A stretch of DNA of 5,087 nt, taken from positions 1-5,087 of the forward strand of contig JAFGOO010000125.1 of NCBI GenBank assembly GCA_016926455.1. Reading direction: 5' to 3'. The translations under genes and the position numbers were made by a program. Below are positions 4,485 through 5,087 of this stretch, piece by piece. Source of the stretch: Methanosarcinaceae archaeon. GTDB taxonomy: Archaea; Halobacteriota; Methanosarcinia; Methanosarcinales; Methanosarcinaceae. Positions within the stretch are counted from its first letter, which is position 1; each line of letters begins with the position of its first letter. Under the pieces are notes generated by a model. The model did no database searches and was not told where the DNA came from. It was given only the letters and a program-made list of their open reading frames with translations.

Positions 4485-4631
4485 CTAAAATTCGTGGGTT
4501 TCTACGGATTTAATACCGATAGATTGCAATCCAAATATGAGAATGTTGATAGTTGCATGGTAGTCCCTGTCCATAACAAGACCACAGCTACTTTTGTTAG
4601 GGCATATACGGAACTTGCATATCTTAAGCAT
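4485..4631 (-). pseudogene. tnpB: Mini-TnpB: first about 13 residues fused in frame to the last about 33
   Basis: The frame reads MLKICKFRICPNKS, then SCGLVMDRDYHATINIL and IFGLQSIGIKSVETHEF, ending in tandem TAG codons. The first part matches the TnpB amino terminus seen at 214 (LKTHKFRIYPNK). The second matches the TnpB carboxy terminus: second zinc-finger Cys, the DRD motif with the last RuvC acid, and the usual IGIKSVE tail. About 300 or more residues between them are missing, so no nuclease activity is expected. The deletion probably used the similarity of KFRIYPN at the start to the FxCPNCG motif of the zinc finger. The frame is intact through the junction, and H replaces the usual N in the DxN-type motif. 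Confidence 0.8.
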
Positions 4632-4753
4632 AATTAAAAATATAGTTATATTTGCTTAAGAATGTTTTGCTCATTTTTAGTGTCAACTAAAAGGCGGGAT
4701 ACGATTCTTTCCACGTCTAAAGAACATGGGCTTTCTCTACCCCTGCGCCCCAT
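4592..4753 (-). repeat. Right copy of the 162-bp direct repeat (IS left end plus first TnpB codons)
   Basis: Pairs with 175-336 without gaps and in the same orientation. Differences cluster in the non-coding stretch just upstream of the tnpB start and at the codons after the start. The 35-base core 4673-4707 is unchanged, which suggests a functional element such as a recombination or RNA signal. Confidence 0.75.
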
Positions 4754-4801
4754 ATTTTACAGGAACTGCAAAAAATCTATCTAACCTGAGTTCACCTCCA
4801 G

Positions 4802-4993
4802 TTAAGCACATATTGCCTTTAATATTTTCGTTTGCTTCTTCGCTTGTTCAGTCAGAATATGCTCACCATTCGGCAATATCATTACCCTGTTCTTCTCAAG
4901 TTCTGTAATCAACGCTTCAAATGAATACTTTTTCGATATTATTCGAAAGGAATAGAGGATAAGTGGAACAAATGTGCCTAATTTTATGGCAAC
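4802..4993 (-). pseudogene. C-terminal fragment of a DDE transposase (IS1634/IS4-like)
   Basis: A 63-codon open stretch after a TGA (4994-4996) ends in TAA (4802-4804). It reads through LGTFVPLILYSF, then KKYSFEALITELEKNRVM, ILPNGEHILTEQAKKQTKIL and KAICA. A hydrophobic helix, then a KYSFEAL-ELEK helix, then an ILTE-KKQ-IL tail is the carboxy-terminal pattern I associate with IS1634/IS4-type archaeal transposases (recognition from memory). No start codon or catalytic DDE region is present, and the upstream sequence in this frame is closed, so it is a relic. It lies directly beside the left tip of the mini IS element. Confidence 0.5.
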
Positions 4994-5058
4994 TCATGGT
5001 CTATAATAGAGTTTATAAAAATGTGACTCCTAACGAGGCCATCAAATTAGAATTTTGA
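4963..5058 (+). pseudogene. Possible C-terminal scrap of an integrase-type transposase
   Basis: After a TAA at 4960-4962 the plus strand stays open to TGA 5056-5058 and reads VEQMCLILWQLMVYNRVY then KNVTPNEAIKLEF. The end resembles the YN-x-x-x...TPNEAI finish of rve/DDE integrase-type transposases. The left third overlaps the better-supported minus-strand relic, the fragment is short, and the resemblance could be chance. Confidence 0.2.
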
Positions 5059-5087
5059 TTTAAAAACCTATTCTTTTTTTCAGTAAC

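Larger units (their letters stand above)
4470..4753 (-). mobile_element. 284-bp internally deleted IS200/IS605-type element (MITE/PATE-like)
   Basis: The element has a left end (4632-4753, with tip TACCCCTGCGCCCC at 4738-4751 and subterminal hairpin bases around 4711-4730), a 48-codon tnpB relic (4485-4631), and a right end with hairpin CCCAC (4478-4482) pairing with GTGGG (4494-4498), finishing near TGAC (4470-4473). As in IS200/IS605 elements generally, the ends differ and there are no terminal inverted repeats or obvious target duplication. No tnpA is present, so any movement would need a helper enzyme. Boundaries are set by comparison with the left copy and the solo end at 1373-1422, so they are accurate to a few bases at best. 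It inserted just upstream of the thioredoxin gene. Confidence 0.7.

Noticed and set aside
4726..4908. Plus-strand 60-codon open frame
   Set aside because: It spans the IS tip and the antisense of the transposase C-terminal relic; its composition shows no protein family character.

Overview
The window looks like a chromosomal segment of a methanogenic or methane-oxidising archaeon, most likely of the Methanosarcinales/ANME-2/Methanoperedens type (inference). It carries formylmethanofuran dehydrogenase subunits, which belong to the methanofuran-dependent C1 pathway. It also has an AT-rich background, archaeal-style Shine-Dalgarno motifs (GGAGG, GGTGA, AGGAG) and many decayed IS200/IS605-type insertion sequences. 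All genes that look intact lie on the minus strand, so the window is transcribed from right to left.

Layout from right to left (direction of transcription). Positions 4754-5087 hold transposase debris. Positions 4470-4753 hold a 284-bp internally deleted IS200/IS605-type element; its tnpB is cut down to a 48-codon in-frame fusion of the two ends of the protein. Immediately downstream comes a compact gene cluster: thioredoxin (4417-3938), ferredoxin:thioredoxin reductase catalytic subunit (3951-3652, overlapping the thioredoxin gene by 14 nt), a three-cluster [4Fe-4S] protein (3603-3145), fwdB (3077-1812) and fwdD (overlapping fwdB by 1 nt, ending at 1414). The fwdD stop codon abuts, and may be supplied by, a roughly 50-bp solo insertion-sequence end with a perfect 11-bp hairpin. 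After about 250 nt of intergenic DNA comes a response regulator with an N-terminal winged HTH and a C-terminal receiver domain (1162-587), followed by a strong 15-bp-stem hairpin (518-560). Positions 1-336 hold the left end and N-terminal part of another tnpB, broken by three in-frame stops and running off the window edge.

How the genes may work together. FwdB and FwdD form the molybdopterin/tungstopterin part that interconverts CO2 and formate in formylmethanofuran dehydrogenase. The three-cluster protein is the obvious electron carrier to it. The ferredoxin:thioredoxin reductase uses reduced ferredoxin to reduce thioredoxin. Both branches therefore draw on the same low-potential ferredoxin pool, which suggests a redox module in which thiol status is tied to the formylmethanofuran step (inference from gene order). 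FwdA and FwdC are absent from the window. FwdB also has Gln in place of the His that normally follows the metal-ligand Cys.

The whole 4.1-kb block is bracketed by ungapped 162-bp direct repeats (175-336 and 4592-4753, 138 of 162 bases identical by my hand count). These are the left ends of two related IS elements in the same orientation. No RNA gene or CRISPR array was seen.
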